Shown: positions 1 to 6,159 of the stretch, in pieces
Position numbering within the stretch: position 1 is the first letter of the stretch
Layout of the letters: every line of letters starts with the position of its first letter
From: Smithellaceae bacterium
GTDB lineage: Bacteria; Desulfobacterota; Syntrophia; Syntrophales; Smithellaceae
Length of the DNA stretch: 6,316 nt
NCBI GenBank assembly: GCA_028704195.1
Contig: JAQVLL010000127.1
Location: 1 to 6,316 of the forward strand
Direction of reading: 5' to 3'
Made by a program: the position numbers and the translations under genes
The notes under the pieces: model-generated
The model's database searches: none
Told to the model about the DNA's origin: nothing
The model's input: the letters and a program-made list of their open reading frames with translations, nothing else

Positions 1-228
1 CCGACGGACACGCAACGGACGTTTTGCATTGCCGACCGGCATGAATTTCAGGGGTTTTTTGTCGGGCAGAATCCGCGCCTGAAGCCGAAACACCAACCGG
101 ACTTTGACGAGGGGTATTTCGACCGCGGCCATGAGCCGGTTTTAAATACCTCCAGCGCCCGGTTCATCACCTTTACTGTCATCGAGAATATCTGTCGTAA
201 AGAAATCAGACGCCTGCTGCGGAAATGA
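1..228 (+). CDS. C-terminal fragment of an unrecognised protein (5' end outside window)
   Basis: An open frame runs from the first base of the window to a TGA at 226-228, giving 75 residues with no stop. The start lies to the left of the window. Third codon positions are often G or C, as expected of a real gene in this DNA. The piece is hydrophilic, has several aromatic residues (FQGFF, FDEGYF), and ends in a basic tail (CRKEIRRLLRK). No membrane segment or motif that I recognise is present, so I assign no function. It is convergent with the amidohydrolase gene, with 106 bases between the two stop codons, so it belongs to a different transcription unit from everything else here. A competing minus-strand frame in the same place has a GTG start, no ribosome binding site and an odd composition. 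Confidence 0.6.
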   Translation, partial: PTDTQRTFCIADRHEFQGFFVGQNPRLKPKHQPDFDEGYFDRGHEPVLNTSSARFITFTVIENICRKEIRRLLRK

Positions 229-270
229 ATAAAATTAACCAAATTATAATATTTTGATCGGGCCACATAA

Positions 271-289
271 GAAAGCGGGATAAGCTTTC
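271..289. repeat. Short stem-loop between convergent genes, possible weak terminator
   Basis: GAAAGC at 271-276 pairs with GCTTTC at 284-289 around a 7-base loop, in the 106-base gap between two converging genes. A second tiny hairpin (AAGC/GCTT, about 302-312) lies beside it and is followed on the plus strand by a broken T run. The position suits transcription termination from either side, but the stems are short and neither strand has a clean T tract directly after the 6-bp stem. The rest of 229-334 is AT-rich and shows nothing else I can support. Confidence 0.25.
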
Positions 290-334
290 GAGTTGTAATT
301 CAAGCCGGGCTTTTGTATTTAAAATAATTAAGCA

Positions 335-1195
335 TCAAGCATACTGCTCCCCCGTTTCCTCTGTCAGGGAGCGGATGAGTGCAATGCCGTTTTCATAAAA
401 AACTTTATCGTAAAAATCCTTCGAGAGGCACATTTTTAGAAGATTCTCAATTTCCGCCTTCTGTGGCGTTATCAGGTTGGGATAATCCGACCCGTATAAA
501 ATTCTTGATTTATTTTTTTCGAGGTAATCCGGGCCAAGTTTATAACCCTCGTAGGGCGGTGGCAGGAAGCAGAAGGCGGTGTCCAGATACAATTTCGGAT
601 ACCGGTCTAAGAGTCCCATGAAACCCTTATATTCATGCGCCCCCAGATGGGCAACAGTGGCAGGAAGCTCGGGGAATTTATCGAGTAGTCTCATGAAAGG
701 TTCAAGACCAACATATGGATTCCCCACGGGTCCTGTTCCTGTATGAAACAAAATATGTTTATTTTTTTTGATGACCATCTCGTATAAGGGGAAGAGCCTG
801 ATGTCGAACGGATAAAAATTCTGCACAAGGAGCTGAAGTTTAAACCCGAGTATCTTCGGATTTTCTAAAAGCCGCTCCGCCATTTCAAGTGCATGTTCAT
901 CGTCCGGATGATACGCTGCAAAGCAGTATAGATCGTCATATTCCTGAAGGATATTGATATTCCATCGGTTCAGTCCTTCGGCGATACCGGCACGGTGGGC
1001 ATAATTGGAATAGACAATGATGTCTACGCCTCCCTGCCTCAAACGTGCAATACATTCCTTATAATAATAACGATGAATGATGTTCCAGTTATAATTCCTG
1101 ACAAAGGAATCCCAAATGGCGTCAAAAAGCTTGTCCGGGAACAAATGTACATGAAAATCAATTATCTTTTGCGGAATCGTTACCATCATCGGCAT
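335..1195 (-). CDS. Metal-dependent amidohydrolase family protein (COG2159 / Amidohydro_2 type)
   Basis: This 286-residue protein fits the amidohydrolase TIM-barrel superfamily and has the usual length of the Amidohydro_2 group. The metal-binding pattern is complete: a HxH pair at the end of strand 1 (IDFHVH, H15 and H17), H151 (LFHTGTG), H183 (VAHLGAH) and D237 near the C-terminus (YGSDYPN). K119 in GFKL sits where many relatives have GFKLH, but the following position is Q121 rather than His. There is no signal peptide, so it should be cytosolic. Known relatives include aromatic and ring-cleavage acid decarboxylases (ACMSD, gamma-resorcylate decarboxylase) and C-C or C-N hydrolases; the sequence does not decide between them. 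The gene starts 14 bases after the stop of the tandem sensor gene and has no clear Shine-Dalgarno sequence, so translation may depend on coupling. Further ATGs at codons 3 and 4 leave the exact start open. Confidence 0.85.
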   Translation of the reverse strand: MPMMVTIPQKIIDFHVHLFPDKLFDAIWDSFVRNYNWNIIHRYYYKECIARLRQGGVDIIVYSNYAHRAGIAEGLNRWNINILQEYDDLYCFAAYHPDDEHALEMAERLLENPKILGFKLQLLVQNFYPFDIRLFPLYEMVIKKNKHILFHTGTGPVGNPYVGLEPFMRLLDKFPELPATVAHLGAHEYKGFMGLLDRYPKLYLDTAFCFLPPPYEGYKLGPDYLEKNKSRILYGSDYPNLITPQKAEIENLLKMCLSKDFYDKVFYENGIALIRSLTEETGEQYA

Positions 1196-1209
1196 TGCCG
1201 TGCGTTGAT

Positions 1210-1827
1210 TTATAATGTATACAACTCGCGTATATCTGTTTGGGGATAAGAAAGCCTGCCGCCTTTATCGATTACCTGGCTTCGGTATTTTCTCACGGCA
1301 ATGACTTCAAGGCTCTCAATGTGCTGAATGCTTTTCAGCGTTTTGGTTTTGCCGAGCAGTTTCTTGTAGCTGTCGTAGGATTCCGTGATGACTTCCACGA
1401 TAAAGGAATTCGCCCCCTGGGTGTGCAGGACAGAGTGCACGATGCGCATTTTCCGCAATAATTCGATCAGTTTCTCATCATGGTGGGGATTATCTATCAA
1501 CATAAAAAAATGAAACCGGTCCGACAGGTTTCTGTAATCCTTTAAATCGAAATCCGCTTTCTGTTTGAAAACTTCAATGACTTTTTGCGTCTGAATGGAT
1601 GTAACGGCGGGAATCCCCGCGGAAAGCTTGAGCGCCTTGACCTGATTGATCCAGTCTCCCAACTGAGTTTTATCGTCAAAATTGGAATCAATAATATAAC
1701 TGTAGCGCCCCATGACGTGAAAAATGGAAATGACATGCGCATTTCCCTTAAGAAAATTGATCAACACATTCTCTTCACCCCAGTTTTGCATGAAAACCAG
1801 CGCGTGCAGTATGTTGTTTTTTGACAT
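1210..1827 (-). CDS. Tandem Lrp/AsnC-type sensor-domain (RAM/ACT-like) protein without a DNA-binding domain
   Basis: The 205-residue product reads as two copies of an alpha-beta fold like the effector domain of Lrp/AsnC regulators. Copy 1 (about residues 5-90) has the characteristic order: strand HALVFMQN, a helix, HVISIFHVMGRYSYII (compare the Lrp pattern with G-x-Y/F-D-Y), a helix, then IPAVTSIQTQKVIEVFK. Copy 2 (about 104-182) repeats it with RFHFFMLID, IVHSVLHTQGANSFIVEV and IQHIESLEVIAVRKY. The N-terminal winged helix that Lrp proteins use to bind DNA is missing, since the first sensor domain begins within the first ten residues. Residues 183-205 are a short tail. In known families such domains bind amino acids or other small ligands and form dimers; a sensing or protein-partner role here is inference. 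The start is set by AGGAGGGG just upstream. It is the first gene of its own transcription unit, followed by the amidohydrolase. The domain call rests on pattern reading and needs a profile search. Confidence 0.65.
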   Translation of the reverse strand: MSKNNILHALVFMQNWGEENVLINFLKGNAHVISIFHVMGRYSYIIDSNFDDKTQLGDWINQVKALKLSAGIPAVTSIQTQKVIEVFKQKADFDLKDYRNLSDRFHFFMLIDNPHHDEKLIELLRKMRIVHSVLHTQGANSFIVEVITESYDSYKKLLGKTKTLKSIQHIESLEVIAVRKYRSQVIDKGGRLSYPQTDIRELYTL

Positions 1828-1829
1828 GA

Positions 1830-1837
1830 CCCCTCCT
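1830..1837 (-). promoter_or_regulatory. Strong ribosome binding site for the tandem sensor gene
   Basis: Read on the minus strand, AGGAGGGG lies two bases before the ATG at 1827 (about four from the core AGGAGG). It fixes the start and argues that the gene is well translated, unlike the downstream amidohydrolase, which has no obvious site. Confidence 0.75.
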
Positions 1838-1895
1838 GCTGTTTCGATTGGTTGTTGTAAATTGAAAATTTGAACAGACGCCCCTTATTTGATGA

Positions 1896-1925
1896 AGTAT
1901 ATGAAATGTGGCTCTGAAGTGTCAA
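1896..1925 (-). promoter_or_regulatory. Sigma70-type promoter for the sensor-amidohydrolase unit
   Basis: On the minus strand a perfect -35 box TTGACA (1920-1925) is followed after exactly 18 bases by TATACT (1896-1901), one base from the TATAAT consensus. The start point would be near 1889, giving a leader of about 60 bases before the ATG at 1827. The promoter sits just after the terminator of the preceding operon, in AT-rich non-coding DNA, which supports independent transcription of the two left-hand genes. Confidence 0.7.
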
Positions 1926-1935
1926 GAGACATTTC
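1916..1935. promoter_or_regulatory. Imperfect palindrome over the -35 box, candidate operator
   Basis: GAAGTGTC and GACATTTC form arms around a central AAGA: seven of eight positions are complementary (GAA-x-TGTC / GACA-x-TTC). The -35 hexamer at 1920-1925 lies wholly inside it, so a bound dimeric protein would block RNA polymerase. The size and symmetry suit a bacterial dimeric repressor site. No DNA-binding regulator is encoded in the window, so the binding protein is unknown, and chance cannot be excluded. Confidence 0.4.
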
Positions 1936-1956
1936 TCGGACATTTTGTGCACCTGT

Positions 1957-1999
1957 AAAATAAAAGACGGGGCGGCATCCATCCGAATGCCACCCCGTC
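1957..1999 (-). terminator. Rho-independent terminator of the transporter/CoA-transferase operon
   Basis: Positions 1966-1978 and 1987-1999 form a GC-rich 13-bp stem with an 8-base loop. On the minus-strand transcript all positions pair, one as G-U; on the plus strand the same position is an A-C mismatch. The minus strand continues into TTTTATTTT (1957-1965), while the plus strand has no T run. The structure therefore terminates minus-strand transcription. It lies 50 bases beyond the stop of the binding-protein gene and about 30 bases before the -35 box of the next promoter. Confidence 0.9.
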
Positions 2000-2007
2000 C
2001 TCACAAC

Positions 2008-2031
2008 CTACAGCCTGATAGTCTACAGCCT
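2008..2031. repeat. Two 9-base direct repeats after the binding-protein gene
   Basis: CTACAGCCT occurs at 2008-2016 and again at 2023-2031, a 15-base period, between the binding-protein stop codon and the terminator. Two copies this short are most likely a small local duplication. I see no function. Confidence 0.4.
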
Positions 2032-2048
2032 AAAAGACTGCGAAGCTT

Positions 2049-3410
2049 TTACTTTCTCAGCTCCGCCGGTGTCCGATAGCGCGTGGGATCAACCCATTTG
2101 GCCACCAGGGGTTCGTTTTCCTCACAGGACTCATGCAGATAGGCGATTTTCCCATCTTTCTGGAACTGGATGATCAACTGGTAATAGTAACCGGGATAAG
2201 TTTTATACGGATTGTTCGGATCAACTCTCACCCGGGAATGATAGAATGGTTTAACTTTTTTTGTTTCATATTTCATTTTACCGAGAGAATAAACTGTTTC
2301 CACGTCTTCCATCGCTTTGATCAATGCCTTGATGTTACCGGTCCCTTTTGCCCTTTCGATGGCTGCCTTGAAGTGATAAATGTCGGCATAGGCAATGTGT
2401 ACGTGAATCTGCATGGGGATTTTGCGCTCCTGGGCTTTTTTCACCAGAGGAATAGTTTTGGGGGTGACCGGCACGTCATCCAGATCCGTGAAGGAACTGA
2501 TGACACCCAGTCCCTTGCCACCCGTCATCCGCCAGTAATCCCGAGTCTGTGCGACACCTCCATAAAGGTTAACCTGAATGTCGCGCGCCGCCGAATCCGC
2601 CCACTGCTTCGCAAAAGATTCCGTGTCGGTGAACCAGGAGCTGACGAAGAAAATCAGATCGGCGTTGGCTTTCTTAATGTCCTGGAGAATCGGCAGGTAC
2701 ATTGTGCCTCGGGGCTTCACTGCTTTGCTGTAAACCACTTCCAGACCGCATTCCTGAGCCATTTTTTCCCACGTGGGCAGATTGATGTAGCTGATCCCCT
2801 TGCGCCATTCCGTCGTCCAGGCGAGGTCTTCCCAGAGGAAAGCGATCCGTTTCGTCTTCTGATACTTGGGCATGGTCTTGCAGAAGAAATACTTGGTCTG
2901 GGCGTAATGGGCCGGTTCGGGATCCCAGTCGCGGAAGTTATGGTCATATTTCGGAGCCTGATCAATGATCCGGGCTGTCAGTTCCGCGCCCATGGGTCCG
3001 TTGAAAACCAGAATGTGCGGATACTGTTTCGCCAGTTGACCGGAAGCTTCCTGCACAGCCAGACAGATTTCCGTCCGGCCTTCCACGGAAATGAATTTGG
3101 CCTTGTCCTCCATCACCAGTTTGCGAAACGCCTCGACGGACAGCGACGTGTCACCCTTATTGTCCATGACCACATACTTGACCGGCCTTCCCATAATGCC
3201 GCCGGCGGCATTGATTTCCTCGACCGCCATTTTCTGGATGTCCATACAAGGCCTGGTCCCGGGAGATGCCACCATGCCGATGTATCCGATTACAAACGGC
3301 TCACCCTTTGGCTGTGCACTTGAAATGGGCGGTGCACCGATTGCAATGGCAATCAGCAGCATCAACGCTGTAAAAACGGCAATGTTAAACCTTCTTGATC
3401 GCTTCATCAT
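2049..3410 (-). CDS. Liv-type ABC transporter periplasmic substrate-binding protein (Peripla_BP_6)
   Basis: From the start at 3410 the product has 453 residues. A Sec signal peptide is clear: basic MMKRSRR, a hydrophobic core AVFTALMLLIAIAIGA, and probable cleavage after PISSA near residue 32; there is no lipobox Cys. The mature N-terminus PFVIGYIGMVASPGT, then IQKMAVEEINAAGGIMGRPVKYVVMDNKGD, is typical of the LivK/type 1 periplasmic-binding family, which binds amino acids, short amides, aromatic acids and other carboxylates outside the inner membrane. Later family features are KRIAFLWED, ADLIFFVSSW and VYSLGKMKYE. At over 450 residues it is longer than classical LivK. A frame extending to 3440 is possible, but the ATGATG at 3410 has GAGGAGGAGGGG three bases upstream and begins exactly with the signal peptide. 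It is the last gene of the operon, 68 bases after a CoA-transferase, as suits a component needed in excess. The ligand cannot be told from sequence. Confidence 0.92.
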   Translation of the reverse strand: MMKRSRRFNIAVFTALMLLIAIAIGAPPISSAQPKGEPFVIGYIGMVASPGTRPCMDIQKMAVEEINAAGGIMGRPVKYVVMDNKGDTSLSVEAFRKLVMEDKAKFISVEGRTEICLAVQEASGQLAKQYPHILVFNGPMGAELTARIIDQAPKYDHNFRDWDPEPAHYAQTKYFFCKTMPKYQKTKRIAFLWEDLAWTTEWRKGISYINLPTWEKMAQECGLEVVYSKAVKPRGTMYLPILQDIKKANADLIFFVSSWFTDTESFAKQWADSAARDIQVNLYGGVAQTRDYWRMTGGKGLGVISSFTDLDDVPVTPKTIPLVKKAQERKIPMQIHVHIAYADIYHFKAAIERAKGTGNIKALIKAMEDVETVYSLGKMKYETKKVKPFYHSRVRVDPNNPYKTYPGYYYQLIIQFQKDGKIAYLHESCEENEPLVAKWVDPTRYRTPAELRK

Positions 3411-3413
3411 TTT

Positions 3414-3425
3414 CCCCTCCTCCTC
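3414..3425 (-). promoter_or_regulatory. Very strong ribosome binding site that decides the binding-protein start
   Basis: On the minus strand GAGGAGGAGGGG precedes the ATG at 3410 by three bases. It selects this ATG over the in-frame ATG at 3440, which would put ten charged and polar residues (including HEEEGK) in front of the signal peptide. The strength of the site fits high-level synthesis of a periplasmic binding protein. Confidence 0.8.
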
Positions 3426-3448
3426 GTGAAAAACCATCAACCATCTTT

Positions 3449-3475
3449 GATCAAATTTCCGCCGAATATTTGATC
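3449..3475. repeat. Perfect 8-base inverted repeat in the gap before the binding-protein gene
   Basis: GATCAAAT (3449-3456) and ATTTGATC (3468-3475) are exact reverse complements around an 11-base spacer. They lie in the only long gap inside the right-hand operon, just after the CoA-transferase stop and 24 bases before the binding-protein ribosome binding site. A hairpin here could mark an mRNA processing or stabilising point that raises binding-protein message over its neighbours. A protein-binding site is the alternative. No T run follows, so it is not an intrinsic terminator. Confidence 0.5.
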
Positions 3476-3478
3476 CTT

Positions 3479-4801
3479 CTATACGTTTAGATATTTTTTC
3501 CGGATATATTCGTTATCTTTTCCGATCTGGCTTGAAACCCACTTGACCCGGGGGGGCGATTCCGACATTTTTACAAAATTAGCACTGATGGTGTATTTCC
3601 CCAGCTGTTCATCTTCCACTTCCTGAAAGGCGTTGCGAATGAGCCACTGCCTGTTTTCCATTGCCGCTTCCGGCGTCATGAGCTTCATGATAATCGGCAC
3701 CCCGCCTCCCCGCCATTTGGAGCGGGCGGATTTTTTGCTGTAATTCAAAGCCATTTTCACCAGCTCGTCACCGGTAAACTGAATGGTTTTTTCTTCGATG
3801 ATCCGGTGAAGGTGAATCGCCTGCTCCAGGATGTCGGGAATGCGGTCCGATGAATAGCGCCAGTCGTCTTCCTGTTCCCAGAGACCGAGAATTTTTAAGA
3901 GGGCGCGAAAGTCATGGTCGCGGGGCGCGGCGATGGCTACAAAGCCGTCTTTGCATTTCCAGTGTCCGTAAGGGTAAAGGATGAAATCCAAAACACCGAT
4001 CCGCGGGCGCGACTTTTCCCACGTAAACCCGATGGTGGCCGGCATGCCGACCATTGACGAATACGCGTCCATCCCCGCTACATCGACCATCTGACCCTGA
4101 CCGGTGTTTTGCCGGTGGAGAAGCGCGACCATGCCGCCCAGTGCCGCGGAAAGTCCTGAGATGTACCAGCCTGCCCACATGCCGCCTCTGAGCGGCCAGT
4201 TCAGGGGTTCGGGTTCATTGGGTGGCGCACCCATTTGGGCGGGAAGCCCGGAACCGGCCTGTGAGGTGATATCCGTGTCCGGCATTTTCGCGGATTTTTG
4301 GGCCTGATCCCCGTACTGGCCATAGGCGGAAAGCGCGATATAGATCAGCCCCGGATTCTGCAAACTCAATTGACGGTATCCGATTCCCCAGCCGTCCATC
4401 TCACCTGGCGTGAAGCTCTCAATAACTACGGCCGCTTTTTGGGCAAGCTGCGCAAAAGTGGTCCTGTCTTCTTCATTGTTCCTGATATCAAGCGTCATGT
4501 AGCGCTTGTTGCGTCCTTCAAACATGAAAGGAATGCCCACGCCCTGAACCGTCACTCCGAAAGGGGTAATCTGACGGGCGGGATCGCCATCAGGCGGTTC
4601 AATTTTAACAACTTCCGCTCCAAATTCGGCAAGAAAGCTTGCGGCGACAATGCCAGCGAAATTCGCTGAACTTATATCGAGCACCAGGATATCATCGAGC
4701 ACTTCCGGTTTTCCTTCAACATTCATCATTTCGGCAAGCATTTGCCCCCGGTCGCCGCCCTTGCCTCCGTGTCGGGTATAGACTTCTTCCCTGGCGCTCA
4801 T
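3479..4801 (-). CDS. CaiB/BaiF (class III) CoA-transferase, second of a pair
   Basis: This 440-residue protein moves CoA between carboxylic acids in the cytosol. Family marks are visible in order: ILVLDISSANFAG (about 38-50), FLAEFGAEVVKIEPPDGDPAR (56-76), NKRYMTLDIR (98-107), AAVVIESFTPGEMDGWGIGY (123-142), LIYIALSAYGQYGD (152-165), TDITSQAGSG with D177 as the expected catalytic aspartate, and TGQGQMVDVAGMDA (233-246). The C-terminal lid (GVPIIMKLMTPEAAMENRQW) is divergent. The N-terminus carries about 35 residues before the usual start of the fold, including a glycine- and charge-rich stretch. The ATG overlaps the preceding stop as ATGA and has AGAGG seven bases upstream, which supports this start. 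The pairing recalls heteromeric systems such as benzylsuccinate CoA-transferase BbsE/BbsF, but substrate and partner are inferred only. Confidence 0.9.
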   Translation of the reverse strand: MSAREEVYTRHGGKGGDRGQMLAEMMNVEGKPEVLDDILVLDISSANFAGIVAASFLAEFGAEVVKIEPPDGDPARQITPFGVTVQGVGIPFMFEGRNKRYMTLDIRNNEEDRTTFAQLAQKAAVVIESFTPGEMDGWGIGYRQLSLQNPGLIYIALSAYGQYGDQAQKSAKMPDTDITSQAGSGLPAQMGAPPNEPEPLNWPLRGGMWAGWYISGLSAALGGMVALLHRQNTGQGQMVDVAGMDAYSSMVGMPATIGFTWEKSRPRIGVLDFILYPYGHWKCKDGFVAIAAPRDHDFRALLKILGLWEQEDDWRYSSDRIPDILEQAIHLHRIIEEKTIQFTGDELVKMALNYSKKSARSKWRGGGVPIIMKLMTPEAAMENRQWLIRNAFQEVEDEQLGKYTISANFVKMSESPPRVKWVSSQIGKDNEYIRKKYLNV

Positions 4802-6159
4802 CGTTTAACCTCTTTTCCGTAATTATAAATGGGGTCCTCGCTCAGATTGTAATAAACCGGCGGCTTCAGTCCCGGCCGGTCATCAAATGTTCCGATGACT
4901 TTTTTCTTTTCCAGGGCTAGAATCTCGTCCTCGGACAGCCCTAGAAACTTCTTCAGCACAATCCGGTTGTGATAACCCAGAGGCCTGGCCAGCCACTTGG
5001 TGCGCGAGGGCGTTCCGGAAAGCTGAGCGGATGGGCCGGCGATGACCAGATTGCCGTAAACATCATCCTTGAAAAGAACCACGCTGCCCCGTTTGCGCCG
5101 CCATCCTTCATTGGCAATCATATAGTCATCTGCAACCTCCGCCGCCGGAAATCCTTTTTCATCAGCCAGCCTGACAGCTTCCTCGCAGGTTGTCGAATGG
5201 ACCCAGTCGACCACGATGGCTGTCAGCGCTTTCGCGTTTTCGGGCCTCAATCTTTCCAGGGTATCGGCAAAACGCGGATCTGAAATCAAATCCGGCTTCC
5301 CGATGGCCTCTGCAAAATTTTTAAACTGTTCGGCCGTTGCGCAGGCCAGCGCCAGAAATCTGTCATCGGCTGTTTTAAATATGGAAGCCGGCATCATCGA
5401 GGGATCGGTATTTCCCGTGCGCCCGATCGCTTCCTTTGTGACCGAGTAATACGTGTAATGGTACAGTATGCGCATCAGTCCCTCGGTTTGCGCCATATCG
5501 ATATACTGTCCCCTGCCGGTTTTTTTCCGGTGATAAAGTGCCATCAATACGGCCATGGCTCCGATGTTGCCGGGAAAGAAATCACCGACATAATCCGGCA
5601 GTTTGTAATAAACGTCTGTGTCCGGATATCCATTGAGCGTAAGAACGCCGCTGGCGGCCTGAGCCAGAAGATCCCAGCCCGGAAAATAGCGCATCGGACC
5701 GAATTGGCCGTAAGTGGAACAGCTTAAAAAGATAATTTTCGGGTTGATTCCGGATATTTTTTCATAGCCAATGTTCCAGGCGTCCGCTGTGCCGGGCGCA
5801 AAGTTTTCAACCACGACGTCCGCTGTTTCCGCCATTTTGTAGATCAGATCTTTGGATTCTTTCAGCGCCAGATTGACCGATATAAAATATTTGTTTTTGG
5901 TAATGTTGTGCCAGATGGGATTGGAATGCTTCCAGTATTTTCCCCAGTACGTGGCCGGACGCCACAGGTCGCCGTAGTATGGCAGCTCAAGTTTGATCAC
6001 TTCCGCGCCATAATCCGCCAGAACCCTCGCGGCGATGGGGCCGAATATGACGTGGGAAAAATCCAGAACCCGGATACCCTTGAGCGCTTCCGGTTTCTCA
6101 ACTGCCTCGTCGGGATTGAACAATTTTGCCGTGTAGGAAAAATAATCTTCCATCGTCAT
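4798..6159 (-). CDS. CaiB/BaiF (class III) CoA-transferase, first of a pair
   Basis: The 453-residue product has a full class III CoA-transferase pattern: ALKGIRVLDFSHVIFGPIA (25-43), VLADYGAEVIKLELP (46-60), NKYFISVNLALKE (89-101), ADVVVENFAPGTADAWNIGY (113-132), IIFLSCSTYGQFGP (142-155), GWDLLAQAASG with D163 as the probable catalytic aspartate, TGRGQYIDMAQTEG (214-227) and a C-terminal SGTPSRTKWLARPLGYHN (381-398). It ends with about 50 further residues rich in Tyr, Pro and charge. It should work in the cytosol, perhaps as a complex with the next gene's product, which overlaps it by four bases. Two starts are possible: ATG at 6159 overlaps the livF stop as ATGA, while ATG at 6153 (two codons later) sits six bases after GGGGAG, a better-spaced ribosome binding site. 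Both paired proteins keep the aspartate, so neither is an obviously dead subunit. Confidence 0.92.
   Translation of the reverse strand: MTMEDYFSYTAKLFNPDEAVEKPEALKGIRVLDFSHVIFGPIAARVLADYGAEVIKLELPYYGDLWRPATYWGKYWKHSNPIWHNITKNKYFISVNLALKESKDLIYKMAETADVVVENFAPGTADAWNIGYEKISGINPKIIFLSCSTYGQFGPMRYFPGWDLLAQAASGVLTLNGYPDTDVYYKLPDYVGDFFPGNIGAMAVLMALYHRKKTGRGQYIDMAQTEGLMRILYHYTYYSVTKEAIGRTGNTDPSMMPASIFKTADDRFLALACATAEQFKNFAEAIGKPDLISDPRFADTLERLRPENAKALTAIVVDWVHSTTCEEAVRLADEKGFPAAEVADDYMIANEGWRRKRGSVVLFKDDVYGNLVIAGPSAQLSGTPSRTKWLARPLGYHNRIVLKKFLGLSEDEILALEKKKVIGTFDDRPGLKPPVYYNLSEDPIYNYGKEVKR

Noticed and set aside
238..258. AT-rich TTATAAT-like sequence as a plus-strand promoter
   Set aside because: No matching -35 box is present, and it would drive only antisense RNA into the amidohydrolase gene. 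AT-rich intergenic DNA explains it.
48..266. A 72-codon minus-strand open frame at the left edge
   Set aside because: It needs a GTG start without a ribosome binding site, its composition is heavy in Arg, Ser and Lys, and it lies opposite the more credible plus-strand coding end.
1761..1982. A minus-strand frame of 73 codons across the promoter region
   Set aside because: It runs through the terminator stem, the promoter and the sensor gene's ribosome binding site in another frame, and has no site of its own.
2133..3323. A 396-codon plus-strand open frame opposite the binding-protein gene
   Set aside because: It is entirely antisense to a clear Liv-type binding protein with signal peptide and family motifs. 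Its translation is rich in His, Phe and Arg with no domain pattern, as expected of a codon-bias shadow.
3411..3478. Internal promoter ahead of the binding-protein gene
   Set aside because: TTGATC could pass for a -35 box, but no acceptable -10 box lies 16-18 bases downstream on the minus strand.
4298..4920. Plus-strand frames opposite the CoA-transferase genes
   Set aside because: Both lie antisense to strongly supported family members and contain no recognisable motifs or ribosome binding sites.
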